The notes: generated by a model not told the origin, from the letters alone. Counted from the first letter of the stretch, positions 1 through 6,412 are shown. The stretch: 13,212 bases of DNA from Pseudomonadota bacterium (GCA_023425225.1 JAFADB010000103.1:1-13212); one strand, 5' to 3'. Numbers and translations: made by a program.

Positions 1-1
1 C

Positions 2-586
2 CGCCTGTCCGGCGGCGAGCGCAACCGGCTGCTGCTGGCGCGGCTGTTCGCGCAGCCGTCCAACCTGCTGGTGATGGACGAACCCACCAACGACCTCGAC
101 GTGGAGACGCTGGAGCTGCTGGAGGAACTACTGGGCGACTACGCCGGCACGTTGCTGCTGGTCAGCCACGACCGCGACTTCATCGACAACGTGGTCACCT
201 CGACCATGGTGATGGAGGGCGATGGCCATATCGGCGAGTACGTCGGCGGCTACAGCGACTGGCTGCGGCAGCGACCGGCGCCGGGACACGTCGCCGCGGC
301 AGCGGAGGCCGACCGCAGCGAGGCGGCGCCCGTGGCTGCCCAGGCGGCCGTTGCGGAGGCGCCGGCCAAGCGCAAGCTCAGCTACAAGGACGCCCGCGAG
401 CTGGAGCAGTTGCCGGGCCGCATCGAGGCGCTGGAAGGGCAGGTGGCCGCCATGACCGCGGCGATGAACGAACCGGCCTTCTACCAGCGCGACGCCGCCG
501 CGATCACCGCCGACAACGACCGGCTGGCCGGCATCCAGGCCGAACTCGACACGGCCTACGCGCGCTGGGCCGAGCTGGACGGCTGA
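2..586 (+). CDS. uup: ABC-F family ATPase, Uup-like, C-terminal part (5' end outside window)
   Basis: This is the last 194 residues of an ABC-F protein; the 5' end is cut off by the window. Read in the frame from base 2 it opens with the ABC signature LSGGE (residues 3-7). Walker B with the ABC-F hallmark follows (LLVMDEPTNDLD, about residues 22-33), then the H-loop (VSHDRDF, about 55-61). After the second ATPase domain come an Ala/Pro-rich linker (about 90-120) and a charged helical tail (KRKLSYKDARELEQLPGRIE onward). That tail matches the C-terminal coiled-coil domain that distinguishes Uup from EttA. ABC-F proteins bind ribosomes or nucleic acid and lack membrane domains; Uup is linked to tandem-repeat excision and ribosome-related roles. 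Family assignment is firm; the Uup subfamily rests on the tail. A CCTTCC-CTCA-GGAAGG hairpin follows the stop directly. Confidence 0.9.
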   Translation, partial: RLSGGERNRLLLARLFAQPSNLLVMDEPTNDLDVETLELLEELLGDYAGTLLLVSHDRDFIDNVVTSTMVMEGDGHIGEYVGGYSDWLRQRPAPGHVAAAAEADRSEAAPVAAQAAVAEAPAKRKLSYKDARELEQLPGRIEALEGQVAAMTAAMNEPAFYQRDAAAITADNDRLAGIQAELDTAYARWAELDG

Positions 587-588
587 GG

Positions 589-604
589 CCTTCCCTCAGG
601 AAGG
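589..604 (+). terminator. Hairpin just after uup stop, possible weak terminator
   Basis: CCTTCC (589-594), loop CTCA, GGAAGG (599-604) forms a perfect 6-bp stem three bases after the uup stop. There is no downstream T run, so intrinsic termination is uncertain. It may instead be the edge of the adjoining extragenic repeat. Confidence 0.35.
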
Positions 605-680
605 GAGCGGCGTGAGCCGCGACACCCTCGGTTCTCCGCGATCTCGCTGGAGAGCATCGCGGCTGATGGCCGGAGGCCAC
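603..680. repeat. REP/BIME-like extragenic palindromic element
   Basis: The convergent gap between uup and the barstar gene is filled with short palindromes. GCGGC-GTGA-GCCGC lies at 607-620. TGAGCCGCGA (613-622) recurs inverted with one mismatch as TCGCGGCTGA (657-666). CCGCGAT (636-642) pairs with ATCGCGG (656-662), and TGGCC-GGA-GGCCA lies at 667-679. The GGAGCGGC...GCCGCGAC core resembles the abundant intergenic repeats I recall from Xanthomonadaceae and pseudomonads. Two units in inverted orientation would be a BIME-type arrangement. The palindromes are seen directly; the repeat-family assignment is from memory. Confidence 0.5.
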
Positions 681-692
681 GTAGCGCCGCGC

Positions 693-1115
693 CTACGGGG
701 CGGTAGTCTCGGGCAGGCCCAACAGGCACACGAACGGCACGCCGTCGCCGGCCCAGCGCTGCGCGGCCTCGTCGAGGATGTCGAGCAGGGTGGCGAAATC
801 GTCCGGCGCCGCGGCCTGCAGGTCCGCCGCGTCCTCGAGCAGCAACGCGTAGCCGCGCGCCGGCAGCCACGACAGGTCGCGCAGCGCATCGGACAGCGCG
901 TCCCAGTTGCGGCCGAACCCGGGCGGGAAATCCAGTTGCGCCGACAGCCGCAGCAGCAGCGTGCGCTTGTCGCGGCAGCCGCGCAGGTCGATGCGGCAGA
1001 TGCGCAGGCCCTCGTCGCGCGCCAGTGCCGCCAGCGTGTCCAGGTCGTCCGCCGCCACCCGGTAGACGCCGGAATTGCCGGGCTCGCCCAGCATCAGGTC
1101 GAAGTTCTCGCTCAT
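693..1115 (-). CDS. Barstar-family ribonuclease inhibitor
   Basis: A 140-residue protein. It contains a barstar-like core, FGRNWDALSDALRDLSW (about residues 67-83), aligning with the inhibitory helix of Bacillus barstar (GxNxDALxDxL). Asp72 and Asp76 correspond to barstar Asp35 and Asp39, which plug the RNase active site. A hydrophobic strand (GYALLLED, 88-95) and a C-terminal strand (VPFVCLLGLPE) complete the barstar fold. There is no signal peptide, so it is cytoplasmic, as expected of an inhibitor protecting the producing cell. Its ATG overlaps the TGA of the upstream RNase gene (ATGA, 1112-1115), implying translational coupling. The N-terminal 35 residues are longer than in classic 90-residue barstar, which is common in proteobacterial homologues. 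Family call is strong; binding to the neighbouring RNase is inferred from gene order. Confidence 0.85.
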   Translation of the reverse strand: MSENFDLMLGEPGNSGVYRVAADDLDTLAALARDEGLRICRIDLRGCRDKRTLLLRLSAQLDFPPGFGRNWDALSDALRDLSWLPARGYALLLEDAADLQAAAPDDFATLLDILDEAAQRWAGDGVPFVCLLGLPETTAP

Positions 1116-1576
1116 GGCCGGGCCTGCGCGGGGATCTCGAAGCTCATGAAGCTCTCGTAGTGGTTGTCGGTGTAGTACCAGGCCACGGGCGGGTCGCCGC
1201 CGGTGACGATGCGGCGGGCGCCGCGGTGCGACAGCCCGGGGGTGTCGACGGTGTACTCGTGGTAGTAGCCGCGCGGGCGCTGCGGCAGGTGGCCTTCGCG
1301 GTTGCCGAACACGCTGCCGTCCTGGGCATGCGGGAACGGGCCGCCGCGCTGGATCAGGGCGATGGTCCGCTTTGCCTCGGCCGGCAGGAAGGCAGGCAGC
1401 GCGGCATCGCCGGCGTCGCTGCCGAGCGGGGATTCGGAGCGAGGCTGGGGCGCGGCCTGCGTCGCCAGCGACGGCGGCGCGATGTCGGGAGCCGGGGCCC
1501 GTTGCAGCGCGCGCATGCCCCACAGCCCGCCGACCAGCAGGAGGATGGCGACAATCAGCAGGGGTGGCTTGCGCAT
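1112..1576 (-). CDS. Barnase-like guanyl-specific ribonuclease (N1/T1 family), membrane-anchored or exported
   Basis: A 154-residue protein from the chosen ATG. Residues 1-20 are a basic then hydrophobic segment (MRKPPLLIVAILLLVGGLWG) acting as signal peptide or signal anchor. An Ala/Pro-rich linker (about 25-65) and a microbial RNase domain (about 66-152) follow. Catalytic residues match barnase: Glu107 in YYHEYTV (Glu73), Arg118 and Arg122 in HRGARRIV (Arg83/Arg87) and His139 in DNHYESF (His102). Such enzymes cleave RNA 3' of guanine through a 2',3'-cyclic phosphate. The start is uncertain: ATG at 1585 would add three residues and TTG at 1657 would add 27, and none has a good ribosome site. 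I chose 1576 because it puts the basic residues directly before the hydrophobic stretch. The barstar gene follows with a 4-base overlap. Confidence 0.85.
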   Translation of the reverse strand: MRKPPLLIVAILLLVGGLWGMRALQRAPAPDIAPPSLATQAAPQPRSESPLGSDAGDAALPAFLPAEAKRTIALIQRGGPFPHAQDGSVFGNREGHLPQRPRGYYHEYTVDTPGLSHRGARRIVTGGDPPVAWYYTDNHYESFMSFEIPAQARP

Positions 1577-1767
1577 CGGCGGCATCGGGCGGTGGCGGAA
1601 GATGGCGAGAGTATGGCCGTCCCCGCCTGTTGGCCAGTTGAACGGCGAGGGCGGCAAAGGGCCGGTTCACGCTGGAATAACCGGGCAATGGTGCATGGTA
1701 TGCGGCGTGCCGATGAAGCGGACGCGGGTCCTGCGCGTGCGTGGAATGGAGCATTTCCCGGCCCCGC

Positions 1768-1796
1768 TTGGTAAGTGCCCGCTTCGTCCCTACCAT
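1768..1796 (+). promoter_or_regulatory. Candidate sigma-70-type promoter of sodA
   Basis: TTGGTA (1768-1773), a 17-base spacer and TACCAT (1791-1796) match 4/6 and 4/6 bases of the -35 and -10 consensus. This would start transcription near 1803, about 44 bases before the sodA ATG. It is the best match in the 188 bases between the RNase and sodA genes. Confidence 0.4.
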
Positions 1797-1809
1797 TCAC
1801 ACCGCAACG

Positions 1810-1825
1810 CCCGGCCCCCGCCGGG
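1810..1825 (+). other. GC-rich hairpin in the sodA leader
   Basis: CCCGGC (1810-1815), a four-C loop and GCCGGG (1820-1825) form a perfect 6-bp stem. It ends nine bases before the AAGGAG ribosome site (1835-1840) of sodA, within the predicted 5' leader. It could affect mRNA stability or translation; no function is shown. Confidence 0.5.
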
Positions 1826-1846
1826 TGACGAGTCAAGGAGACCCTC

Positions 1847-2458
<612 letters not shown>

Positions 2459-2481
2459 TCGAGCCACGATCGGGACGCGAG

Positions 2482-2510
2482 AAGGCCGGGCGTCGTGCCC
2501 GGCCTTTCTT
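2482..2510 (+). terminator. Rho-independent terminator of sodA
   Basis: AAGGCCGGGC (2482-2491), loop GTCGT, and GCCCGGCCTT (2497-2506) form a perfect 10-bp stem followed by TCTT. The A-rich start of the stem gives partial function on the opposite strand, so it may also serve the convergent lipoprotein gene at 2589. Confidence 0.9.
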
Positions 2511-2588
2511 GTATCCGCCCTTCCTACAACTGCAGCAGCCGGTTCCGTCCGCCGCGGATCTCCAGCCGCGGTGGCGTCCGCGCCGCGA

Positions 2589-3269
2589 TCACGGGGTCAG
2601 GTAGCGGCCGCAGCCGCGATAGTCCTCGTCTCCCAGTCGCAACCGCACGCTGGCCTGATAGGTGACATCGCTCATGCCGTCGCTGCAGGGCCCGCGTTCG
2701 ATGCCGATCGATATCGCCGTGTTGCCAGTGCGGCCCGAATAGCGGCCGTCCGACGTGCGCTGCAGCCTGGCCGACACCTGCCGCTGTCCGGCATCCAGTT
2801 GCGCGTGCAGCATGGGCTGTGCGCCCGGGCCGATCTCCAGCGACCAAAACGGCTCGGTGCCCAGCGCCCGGAACGCCGCGCCACGTGCCTGCGCCTGCTG
2901 CCAGGGCGAGGGCTCGGCGGACGCCACGCAGTCCAGCGTCGCCTGCCCGGCCAGCGTCAGGCGTGCCCGCTCGCCGTGGCTGGCGAAGGCATTGCCGTGG
3001 CCGTCGGCATAGGCGGCATCTCCCGCGTCGCCGGCGGTCAACCGCAACTGGCCGCCGGCATGTTCGATCCGGAGATCAGTGGACGCGGGCCCCGGCATCA
3101 CGTCGATGCGTTGCTCGCCGCATTGCCAATGGCTGCCGGTGCCGGCGGCCTGCGGGGATGCGACGGCCGGCGCGGTGGACGATGTTGGCGGCGCGTGCCG
3201 GCAGCCGGCCAGCAGCGCGATCGCGGCCAGCGGCAAGTAGCGCCATGGATGGGCAGGGAGGGTGCGCAT
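2589..3269 (-). CDS. Lipoprotein with MliC-like N-terminal part and COG3650-like C-terminal part
   Basis: A 226-residue predicted lipoprotein. The signal peptide ends in a lipobox LLAGC with Cys23 as the lipidated residue. Residues about 46-116 (HWQCGEQRIDV ... ATLDC) resemble the MliC lysozyme-inhibitor fold: two cysteines (Cys50, Cys114) bracket a beta-rich stretch. Residues about 128-226 (AAFRALGTEPFWSLEIG ... YRGCGRYLTP) carry the 'G.EPFWSLEI' motif typical of COG3650 envelope proteins, plus a second cysteine pair (Cys195, Cys220). The likely role is at the outer membrane, perhaps inhibiting host or predator lysozyme, but no binding loop can be confirmed. The ATG at 3269 fits a signal peptide; longer in-frame starts would place the signal sequence internally. 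Lipoprotein call is firm, domain calls moderate. Confidence 0.8.
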   Translation of the reverse strand: MRTLPAHPWRYLPLAAIALLAGCRHAPPTSSTAPAVASPQAAGTGSHWQCGEQRIDVMPGPASTDLRIEHAGGQLRLTAGDAGDAAYADGHGNAFASHGERARLTLAGQATLDCVASAEPSPWQQAQARGAAFRALGTEPFWSLEIGPGAQPMLHAQLDAGQRQVSARLQRTSDGRYSGRTGNTAISIGIERGPCSDGMSDVTYQASVRLRLGDEDYRGCGRYLTP

Positions 3270-3317
3270 GGGGTTTGCCTGTTGTCGAGCAGCGGCCAGT
3301 GTGGCGGTTGCCGTGTC

Positions 3318-3370
3318 CGCATCGCGTGCACCGGCGTCGCCGGCACCGGTCCGGCCGGGATCGCGATGCG
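3318..3370. repeat. Nested inverted repeats in divergent intergenic region
   Basis: CGCATCGCG (3318-3326) and CGCGATGCG (3362-3370) are perfect 9-bp inverted arms. Inside them is the palindrome CCGGCGTCGCCGG (3331-3343). The region lies between the divergent lipoprotein (start 3269) and POT transporter (start 3409) genes, where it could be an operator or form an mRNA leader structure. No clear sigma-70 hexamers stand out here. Confidence 0.5.
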
Positions 3371-3408
3371 CTAGGCTTGCATACTTTGCATCGCCGAACA
3401 GAGTTCCC

Positions 3409-4977
3409 ATGACGACCCTTTCCCAGGCCGCCGCCCCCGGACCGCGCGCGCGCATGCCGCGGCAGATCCCCTTCATCATCGGCAACGAAGCCTGCGAGCG
3501 CTTCAGCTTCTACGGGATGCGCAACATCCTGGTGCAGTTCCTGATCACCTCGCTGCTGCTGCAGGAAGTGACCGCGCCCGGCCGCGAGGCCGAGGCCAAG
3601 CACATCATGCACAGCTTCATGATCGGCGTGTATTTCTTCCCGCTGCTCGGCGGCTGGCTGGCCGACCGCTTCTTCGGCAAGTACCACACCATCCTGTGGT
3701 TCTCGCTGGTGTACTGCGCCGGCCATGCCTGCCTGGCGCTGTTCGAGGGCAGCCGCGGCGGTTTCTTCCTCGGCCTGGGGCTGATCGCGCTGGGCGCGGG
3801 CGGCATCAAGCCGCTGGTGGCCTCGTTCATGGGCGACCAGTTCGACCAGTCCAACAAGCACCTGGCGCGGATCGTGTTCGACGCGTTCTACTGGATCATC
3901 AACTTCGGTTCGCTGTTCGCCTCGCTGCTGATCCCGCTGGCGCTGAAGAACCTCGGCCCGGCGTGGGCATTCGGCATTCCCGGCATCCTGATGTTCGTGG
4001 CCACGCTGGTGTTCTGGCTGGGCCGCAATCGCTACGTGCGCGTGCCATTGCCGCCCAAGGACCCGGATTCGTTCGCCAACGTGGCGCGTACCGCGCTGCT
4101 GGCGCACGCGCCGGGGCAGGGGCGGCCGGGTCTGGTGCTGGCCATCCTGGCCGTGCTGGCGGCGCTGGCCAGCCTGCTGCTGTCGGCCACGCTGGGCATC
4201 GTGATCGCGCTGTGCCTGGCGCTGGTGATCCTGCTGGCCGGCGTCGGCGGCGGCACCTGGTGGCAGCTCGACCGTGCCCGCGCCGTGCATCCGGGTACCG
4301 CGGTGGACGGCGTGCGCGCGGTGCTGCGGGTGCTGGTGATCTTCGCCCTGACCACGCCGTTCTTCTCGCTGTTCGACCAGAAGGCCTCGACCTGGGTGCT
4401 GCAGGGCCAGCAGATGACCATGCCCAGCTGGTTCACCGCCTCGCAGATGCAGGCGCTGAACCCGGCGCTGGTGATGATCCTGATCCCGTTCAACAACCTG
4501 GTGCTGTACCCGCTGCTGCGCAAGCTCGGATGGGAGCCGACCGCGCTGCGGCGGATGACCGCCGGCATCGCCTTCAGCGGCCTGGCCTGGGTGGCCGTGG
4601 GCGGGCTGCAGCTGGCCATCGACGGCGGCGATGCGGTGTCCATCGCCTGGCAGATCCTGCCCTACATGCTGCTGACCTTCGGCGAGGTGCTGGTCTCGGC
4701 CACCGGCCTGGAGTTCGCCTACAGCCAGGCGCCGGCGCAGATGAAGGGCGTGGTGATGAGCTTCTGGAACCTGACCACCACGGTCGGCAACCTGTGGGTG
4801 CTGCTGTCCAACGCCGCCGTGCGCAACGAGGCGGTCACCGGCCAGATCGCCACCACCGGGTTGAGCGAGGCCGCCTTCCTGATGTTCTTCTTCGCCGGCT
4901 TCGCCTTCCTGGCGGCGCTGGCCTTCGGCCTGTATGCGCGCAGCTATCGCATGGTCGACAACTACCGCACTGCCTGA
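3409..4977 (+). CDS. POT/PTR family proton-dependent oligopeptide transporter
   Basis: A 522-residue inner-membrane protein with many hydrophobic segments, in the usual size range for bacterial POT transporters (12-14 helices). Diagnostic motifs are GNEACERFSFYGMRNIL (about residues 25-41), containing the ExxER proton-coupling motif Glu27/Glu30/Arg31, and FYWIINFGSL (about 160-169), the PTR2 signature. These transporters of the major facilitator superfamily import di- and tripeptides with protons. The ATG at 3409 places the ExxER helix at the usual distance from the N-terminus; an upstream in-frame extension back to 3262 is Ala/Arg-rich and unlikely. The rhomboid gene starts 12 bases downstream, so the two are probably cotranscribed. 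Exact substrate is not known; symbol withheld because several E. coli paralogues (dtpA-D) fit equally. Confidence 0.93.
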   Translation: MTTLSQAAAPGPRARMPRQIPFIIGNEACERFSFYGMRNILVQFLITSLLLQEVTAPGREAEAKHIMHSFMIGVYFFPLLGGWLADRFFGKYHTILWFSLVYCAGHACLALFEGSRGGFFLGLGLIALGAGGIKPLVASFMGDQFDQSNKHLARIVFDAFYWIINFGSLFASLLIPLALKNLGPAWAFGIPGILMFVATLVFWLGRNRYVRVPLPPKDPDSFANVARTALLAHAPGQGRPGLVLAILAVLAALASLLLSATLGIVIALCLALVILLAGVGGGTWWQLDRARAVHPGTAVDGVRAVLRVLVIFALTTPFFSLFDQKASTWVLQGQQMTMPSWFTASQMQALNPALVMILIPFNNLVLYPLLRKLGWEPTALRRMTAGIAFSGLAWVAVGGLQLAIDGGDAVSIAWQILPYMLLTFGEVLVSATGLEFAYSQAPAQMKGVVMSFWNLTTTVGNLWVLLSNAAVRNEAVTGQIATTGLSEAAFLMFFFAGFAFLAALAFGLYARSYRMVDNYRTA

Positions 4978-4989
4978 GGAAACCGCTGG

Positions 4990-5598
4990 ATGATTACCCT
5001 GATCCTGATCGCCATCACCGGCGTGGTGTCGTGGATGGCGTTCAACAACCGCAAGCTGGCCGACCGGCTGATCCTGTGGCCGCCGGCGGTGGCGCGCAAC
5101 CACCAGTACGACCGGCTGGTGACCTACGGCTTCATCCACGCCGATTTCCCGCACCTGCTGTTCAACATGATCACGCTGTACTTCTTCGGGCGGCCGATCG
5201 AGCGGGTGATGGGGCAGGTGACCGGCAGCGTGCTGACCTATCCGCTGTTCTACCTGGCGGCGCTGGTGGTCTCGATCCTGCCCAGCTACATCAAGAACCA
5301 GAAGAATCCGAACTACCTGAGCCTGGGCGCCTCGGGCGCGGTGTCGGCGGTGCTGTTCGCCTACATCCTGCTGGCACCGTGGACCATCATCCTGGTGTTC
5401 TTCATCCCGGCGCCGGCGATCATCTACGCCGTGTTCTACGTCGGCTACAGCATCTGGATGGACAAGCGCGGCGGCGACCGCATCAACCACAGCGCGCACC
5501 TAGCCGGCGCCGCGTTCGGCGTGCTGTTCATGCTGATGATGGAGCCGCGGGTGCTGCAGGTGTTCCTGGAGCAGCTGATGAATCCGCGCTTCGGCTGA
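4990..5598 (+). CDS. Rhomboid family intramembrane serine protease
   Basis: A 202-residue multi-spanning membrane protein. The catalytic serine is Ser115 in SLGASGAVSA (GxSG) and the catalytic histidine is His170 in NHSAHLAGAAFG, the Ser-His dyad of rhomboids. His55 and Asn59 in HLLFNM match the GlpG oxyanion residues. It is a compact rhomboid without the extra cytoplasmic domain of GlpG; residues 1-15 form the first membrane segment. Rhomboids cleave transmembrane segments of other proteins within the bilayer. The gene sits 12 bases after the POT transporter stop, with a GAGGAAA ribosome site at 4976-4982 overlapping that stop, so translation is likely coupled. The substrate is unknown. Confidence 0.92.
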   Translation: MITLILIAITGVVSWMAFNNRKLADRLILWPPAVARNHQYDRLVTYGFIHADFPHLLFNMITLYFFGRPIERVMGQVTGSVLTYPLFYLAALVVSILPSYIKNQKNPNYLSLGASGAVSAVLFAYILLAPWTIILVFFIPAPAIIYAVFYVGYSIWMDKRGGDRINHSAHLAGAAFGVLFMLMMEPRVLQVFLEQLMNPRFG

Positions 5599-5600
5599 GG

Positions 5601-5614
5601 CGCGGCATGCCGCG
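5601..5614. repeat. Perfect 14-bp palindrome in convergent gap
   Basis: CGCGGCATGCCGCG reads the same on both strands and lies three bases after the rhomboid stop. GCCGCG at its end can also pair with CGCGGC further on (near 5625). It may be a bidirectional stop or a short extragenic palindrome; there is no T run. Confidence 0.4.
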
Positions 5615-5638
5615 ACCACGAGGCCGCGGCTGTCTGGC

Positions 5639-5851
5639 TCACGCCGCCTCGGCGTTCTCGGTGCCGCGCAGCTGGACGTTGGCGAGCTTGCCCTGCGCGT
5701 CGTAGCTGGCGTGCAGGCGCTGGTACACCTCGCTGTTGAGCTGCTCGAACTCGCGGCCGTCGGTGTGGCCGGTGATCACCAGCTGGAACAGGCCCTCGAG
5801 CAGCACGCTGTCGGGATCGGTACCCGCGTCGGATTGGTCGAACTGGGTCAT
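5639..5851 (-). CDS. Small acidic protein of unknown function (70 residues)
   Basis: I do not recognise this protein. It is 70 residues, starting MTQFDQSDAGTDPDSVLLEG, and acidic. It has a probable amphipathic helix-strand core (SVLLEGLFQLVITGHTDGRE, then FEQLNSEVYQRLHASYDAQG) and a polar tail. It has no signal peptide, no cysteines and no membrane segment, so it is probably cytosolic. It is likely a real gene because AAGGAGA (5859-5865) stands seven bases before the ATG and a sigma-54-type promoter lies about 40 bases upstream of that ATG. A longer in-frame start at 5902 would run into that promoter. It converges on the rhomboid gene and diverges from the acetyltransferase gene. The promoter suggests regulated expression, for example by nitrogen status, motility or stress. 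Confidence 0.75.
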   Translation of the reverse strand: MTQFDQSDAGTDPDSVLLEGLFQLVITGHTDGREFEQLNSEVYQRLHASYDAQGKLANVQLRGTENAEAA

Positions 5852-5890
5852 GGGCGGGTCTCCTTCTGCAATACCTGATGGGATGGAGGG

Positions 5891-5906
5891 TGCAAATGGC
5901 ATGCCA
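5891..5906 (-). promoter_or_regulatory. Sigma-54 (RpoN) type promoter upstream of the 70-residue protein gene
   Basis: On the minus strand TGGCATG-CCAT-TTGCA (5906 to 5891) matches the RpoN consensus TGGCACG-N4-TTGCA with one difference. GG (5905-5904) and GC (5893-5892) are exactly 10 bases apart, and the five bases before TGG also fit the consensus. Transcription would start near 5880, giving a leader of about 29 bases before the ATG at 5851. Confidence 0.55.
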
Positions 5907-5910
5907 GCTT

Positions 5911-5978
5911 TTCCGCACCTCTCGGAAGGGGTATCGGCACCGTTCCGCCGGAACTTGAGGCCGGAAACTGACGTTCCG
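5911..5978. promoter_or_regulatory. Cluster of six TTCCG/CGGAA half-sites (three inverted repeats)
   Basis: TTCCG occurs at 5911, 5943 and 5974, and CGGAA at 5923, 5949 and 5962. They pair as TTCCG-N7-CGGAA (5911-5927), TTCCG-N1-CGGAA within GTTCCGCCGGAAC (5942-5954), and CGGAA-N7-TTCCG (5962-5978). The cluster lies just upstream of the sigma-54-like promoter and between two divergent genes, as expected for binding sites of a dimeric regulator. The protein that would bind is not identifiable. Confidence 0.5.
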
Positions 5979-6064
5979 CGGCGCCTTCTGCCCCGTCTGC
6001 GGTTTCACGCCGTCGCTGCAGCGGGCTGGGCACAATCCCTGGCGTCGGCAACGGGGAGCAGGCC

Positions 6065-6355
6065 ATGGGCGATACATCGGGCGGAATCCACCACGATCGC
6101 GACCGCGGCTGTTTCCTGACCGAGGTCGACGGGCTGACCGCACGCCTGGACTACGACCTCGACCCGGAAGCGGCCCGGCTGGTGGTCACCCACACCCGGG
6201 TGCCCGACGCCATCGCCGGGCGCGGCATCGCGGCATCGTTGATGGCTGCGGTGCTGGAGTTCGCCCGCAGCGAGGAGATCAAGGTGGTGCCGGCCTGCTC
6301 CTATGCCGCGGTATTCATGCAGAGACACCCCCAGTACGCCGGCCTGCTGGCGTGA
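6065..6355 (+). CDS. Small GNAT-like N-acetyltransferase (YjdJ/NATD1 type)
   Basis: A 96-residue protein matching the short acetyltransferase family exemplified by YjdJ and eukaryotic NATD1. Recognisable elements are a strand LVVTHTRVPDAIAGRGIAAS (residues 39-58) with the acetyl-CoA loop around Gly52-Arg53-Gly54-Ile55-Ala56, a helix to about 69, and the family motif VVPACSYAAVFMQRHPQY (74-91) with Cys78-Ser79-Tyr80. Length is normal for the family, which lacks the N-terminal half of full GNAT enzymes. Substrates are unknown; it probably acetylates a small molecule or protein in the cytosol. The ATG at 6065 has a GGGGAGCAGG ribosome site directly upstream. The neighbouring lipoprotein gene starts 57 bases later and may have its own promoter. 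Confidence 0.88.
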   Translation: MGDTSGGIHHDRDRGCFLTEVDGLTARLDYDLDPEAARLVVTHTRVPDAIAGRGIAASLMAAVLEFARSEEIKVVPACSYAAVFMQRHPQYAGLLA

Positions 6356-6358
6356 TCG

Positions 6359-6387
6359 TGGCCATCGTGGCCGCGCAGGCATAGACT
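6359..6387 (+). promoter_or_regulatory. Candidate promoter of the DUF3298 lipoprotein gene
   Basis: TGGCCA (6359-6364), a 17-base spacer and TAGACT (6382-6387) match 4/6 bases at each hexamer. The start would be near 6394. The -35 lies in a perfect tandem duplication of ATCGTGGCC (6355-6363 and 6364-6372). Confidence 0.35.
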
Positions 6388-6412
6388 TCCACGCAAATCC
6401 ATGGAGCACGTG

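Noticed and set aside
1577..1657. N-terminal extension of the RNase from a TTG at 1657
   Set aside because: It would place 27 extra residues before the hydrophobic segment and has no convincing ribosome site. An ATG directly before the signal sequence is more likely.
3076..5499. An 807-codon open frame on the minus strand
   Set aside because: It is antisense to the POT and rhomboid genes, is extremely His/Gln/Arg-rich and low in complexity, and has no domain. It is a shadow of codon bias in GC-rich genes.
5852..5902. Longer start for the 70-residue protein at 5902
   Set aside because: It would overlap the sigma-54-like promoter and its expected transcription start, while ATG 5851 has a clear AAGGAGA site.
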